The position numbers and the translations under genes are program-made. Source: Methylonatrum kenyense (lineage in GTDB: Bacteria > Pseudomonadota > Gammaproteobacteria > Nitrococcales > Aquisalimonadaceae). From it: a stretch of 64,000 nucleotides of DNA. The notes beneath the pieces were generated by a model. The model had not been told where the DNA came from, did not search any database, and saw only the letters and a program-made list of their open reading frames with translations. Below, in pieces: positions 63,291 through 64,000 of this stretch. Each line of letters starts with the position of its first letter. Position 1 is the first letter of the stretch. The DNA lies in assembly GCF_023195885.1 (NCBI RefSeq), contig NZ_JALPKO010000001.1, positions 124,001-188,000 of the forward strand. The letters run 5' to 3'.

Positions 63291-64000
63291 TCAGGCCGCA
63301 TTTTCTTCGAACAGGGCATATCCGGAGCGTTCCAGTTCCTCGGCCAACTCCTTGCCGCCGGACTGCCGAATCCGGCCGTTGACCAGCACATGCACGTAAT
63401 CCGGCTCGATATGGTCAAGCAACCGCTGGTAGTGCGTGATCAGCAGGAACGCGCGGTCCGGGTCGCGCATGGCGTTCACTCCCTGGGCAACGATGCGCAG
63501 GGCATCGATATCCAGGCCCGAATCGGTCTCGTCAAGAATGGCCAACTGCGGCTCCAGCACCGCCATCTGGAAGATTTCGTTCCGCTTCTTCTCACCACCG
63601 GAGAAACCTTCGTTGACCGCACGCTTGAGCAGGTTCTCGTCCATGTTCACCAGGCTGGCGCGCTCGCGAATCCGCTTGAGAAAGGCGACCGCGTCAAGCT
63701 CATCCTCGCCGCGATGCTTGCGAATCGCGTTCAGTGCCGCTTTCAGGAAATAGGTATTGGCAACGCCCGGGATCTCCACCGGGTACTGGAAGCCCAGGAA
63801 CACACCCAGACGGGCCCGGTCCTCGGCCTCCATGTCCAGCAGGTCCTTGCCGTCGTACAGCACCTGACCGCCCGTAACCTCATAGCCATCATGGCCGGCC
63901 AGCACCTTGGACAGCGTGCTCTTGCCGGAGCCATTGGGGCCCATCACAGCGTGCACTTCGCCGCGATCGACACTGAGGTTGATGCCGCGAAGAATCTCCT
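63291..64000 (-). CDS. sufC: Fe-S cluster assembly ATPase SufC (5' part missing)
   Basis: The frame runs off the right edge; residues up to the window end read EILRGINLSVDRGEVHAV. ABC ATPase with Walker A MGPNGSGKSTLSK, signature FSGGEKKRNEI and Walker B LAILDETDSGLDID. It drives conformational change of the SufBCD scaffold. sufB would lie upstream outside the window. Confidence 0.97.
   Translation of the reverse strand, partial: EILRGINLSVDRGEVHAVMGPNGSGKSTLSKVLAGHDGYEVTGGQVLYDGKDLLDMEAEDRARLGVFLGFQYPVEIPGVANTYFLKAALNAIRKHRGEDELDAVAFLKRIRERASLVNMDENLLKRAVNEGFSGGEKKRNEIFQMAVLEPQLAILDETDSGLDIDALRIVAQGVNAMRDPDRAFLLITHYQRLLDHIEPDYVHVLVNGRIRQSGGKELAEELERSGYALFEENAA

Overview
The window is about 64 kb of high-GC chromosome from a gammaproteobacterium, most likely a halophilic or haloalkaliphilic member of the Chromatiales/Ectothiorhodospiraceae type. 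That placement is inference. It rests on the rnf-nth block, the conserved leuB-asd-fimV-truA-trpF-trpB-trpA-accD-folC-dedD-cvpA-purF-metZ order, an ectABC osmolyte operon, very acidic tails on exported proteins (RnfG, FimV, DedD), and suf and arsenosugar-type genes. No rRNA is present, so the genus cannot be fixed.

Layout. 1-3449: end of an rnf electron-transport operon plus nth. 3563-8479: DUF1841, an FKBP isomerase, an isochorismatase-like hydrolase, a GNAT-nitrilase fusion, tpx and a ferritin-like DUF455 protein. 8548-26464: a long minus-strand housekeeping block (glycerate kinase, metZ under a SAM-II riboswitch, purF to leuB, and an MFS carrier). 26503-39822: aroC, prmB, sco, psd, a GlcG-like protein, a UvrD-type helicase, doxX, csp, a TraB/GumN operon, bactofilin, glgC and two arsenosugar-type glycosyltransferases. 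39921-47110: a tRNA-Ala and, starting inside its 3' end, an AT-richer 7.1 kb integrated element. 47208-51540: a long repeat, a small lipoprotein, tRNA-Arg, a flavin reductase, mobB, tsaB and an MFS carrier. 51953-54545: ectABC. 54603-64000: a YoaA/DinG helicase, a TPR lipoprotein, mrcB, dsbB and sufU-S-D-C (sufC runs off the end).

The most unusual part is the 7.1 kb element. It is bounded by a 14-bp direct repeat of the tRNA-Ala 3' end. It carries a tyrosine integrase and a 52-residue AlpA-like protein on one strand. On the other strand are a compact protein with family-A polymerase-like palm motifs, a PD-(D/E)XK nuclease, two proteins sharing a scaffold-like C-terminal motif, a terminase-small-subunit-like protein and an ECF-type sigma factor. 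No capsid, portal, large terminase, tail or lysis gene is present. This is the gene content expected of a minimal phage satellite, with an unusual replication protein and its own sigma factor.

A second theme is a family of small inverted-repeat elements with ends close to AGGGAAACACTGATTTATTC. They occur as about 30-55 bp hairpins, one about 128 bp form and two 273-274 bp forms, all between genes. In three places the outer TA of an element end is part of a stop codon (cvpA, glgC, dsbB). Other points of note are a SAM-II riboswitch fused to a terminator ahead of metZ, a cysteine-rich insertion in EctB, and a terminator-like hairpin between ectB and ectC.
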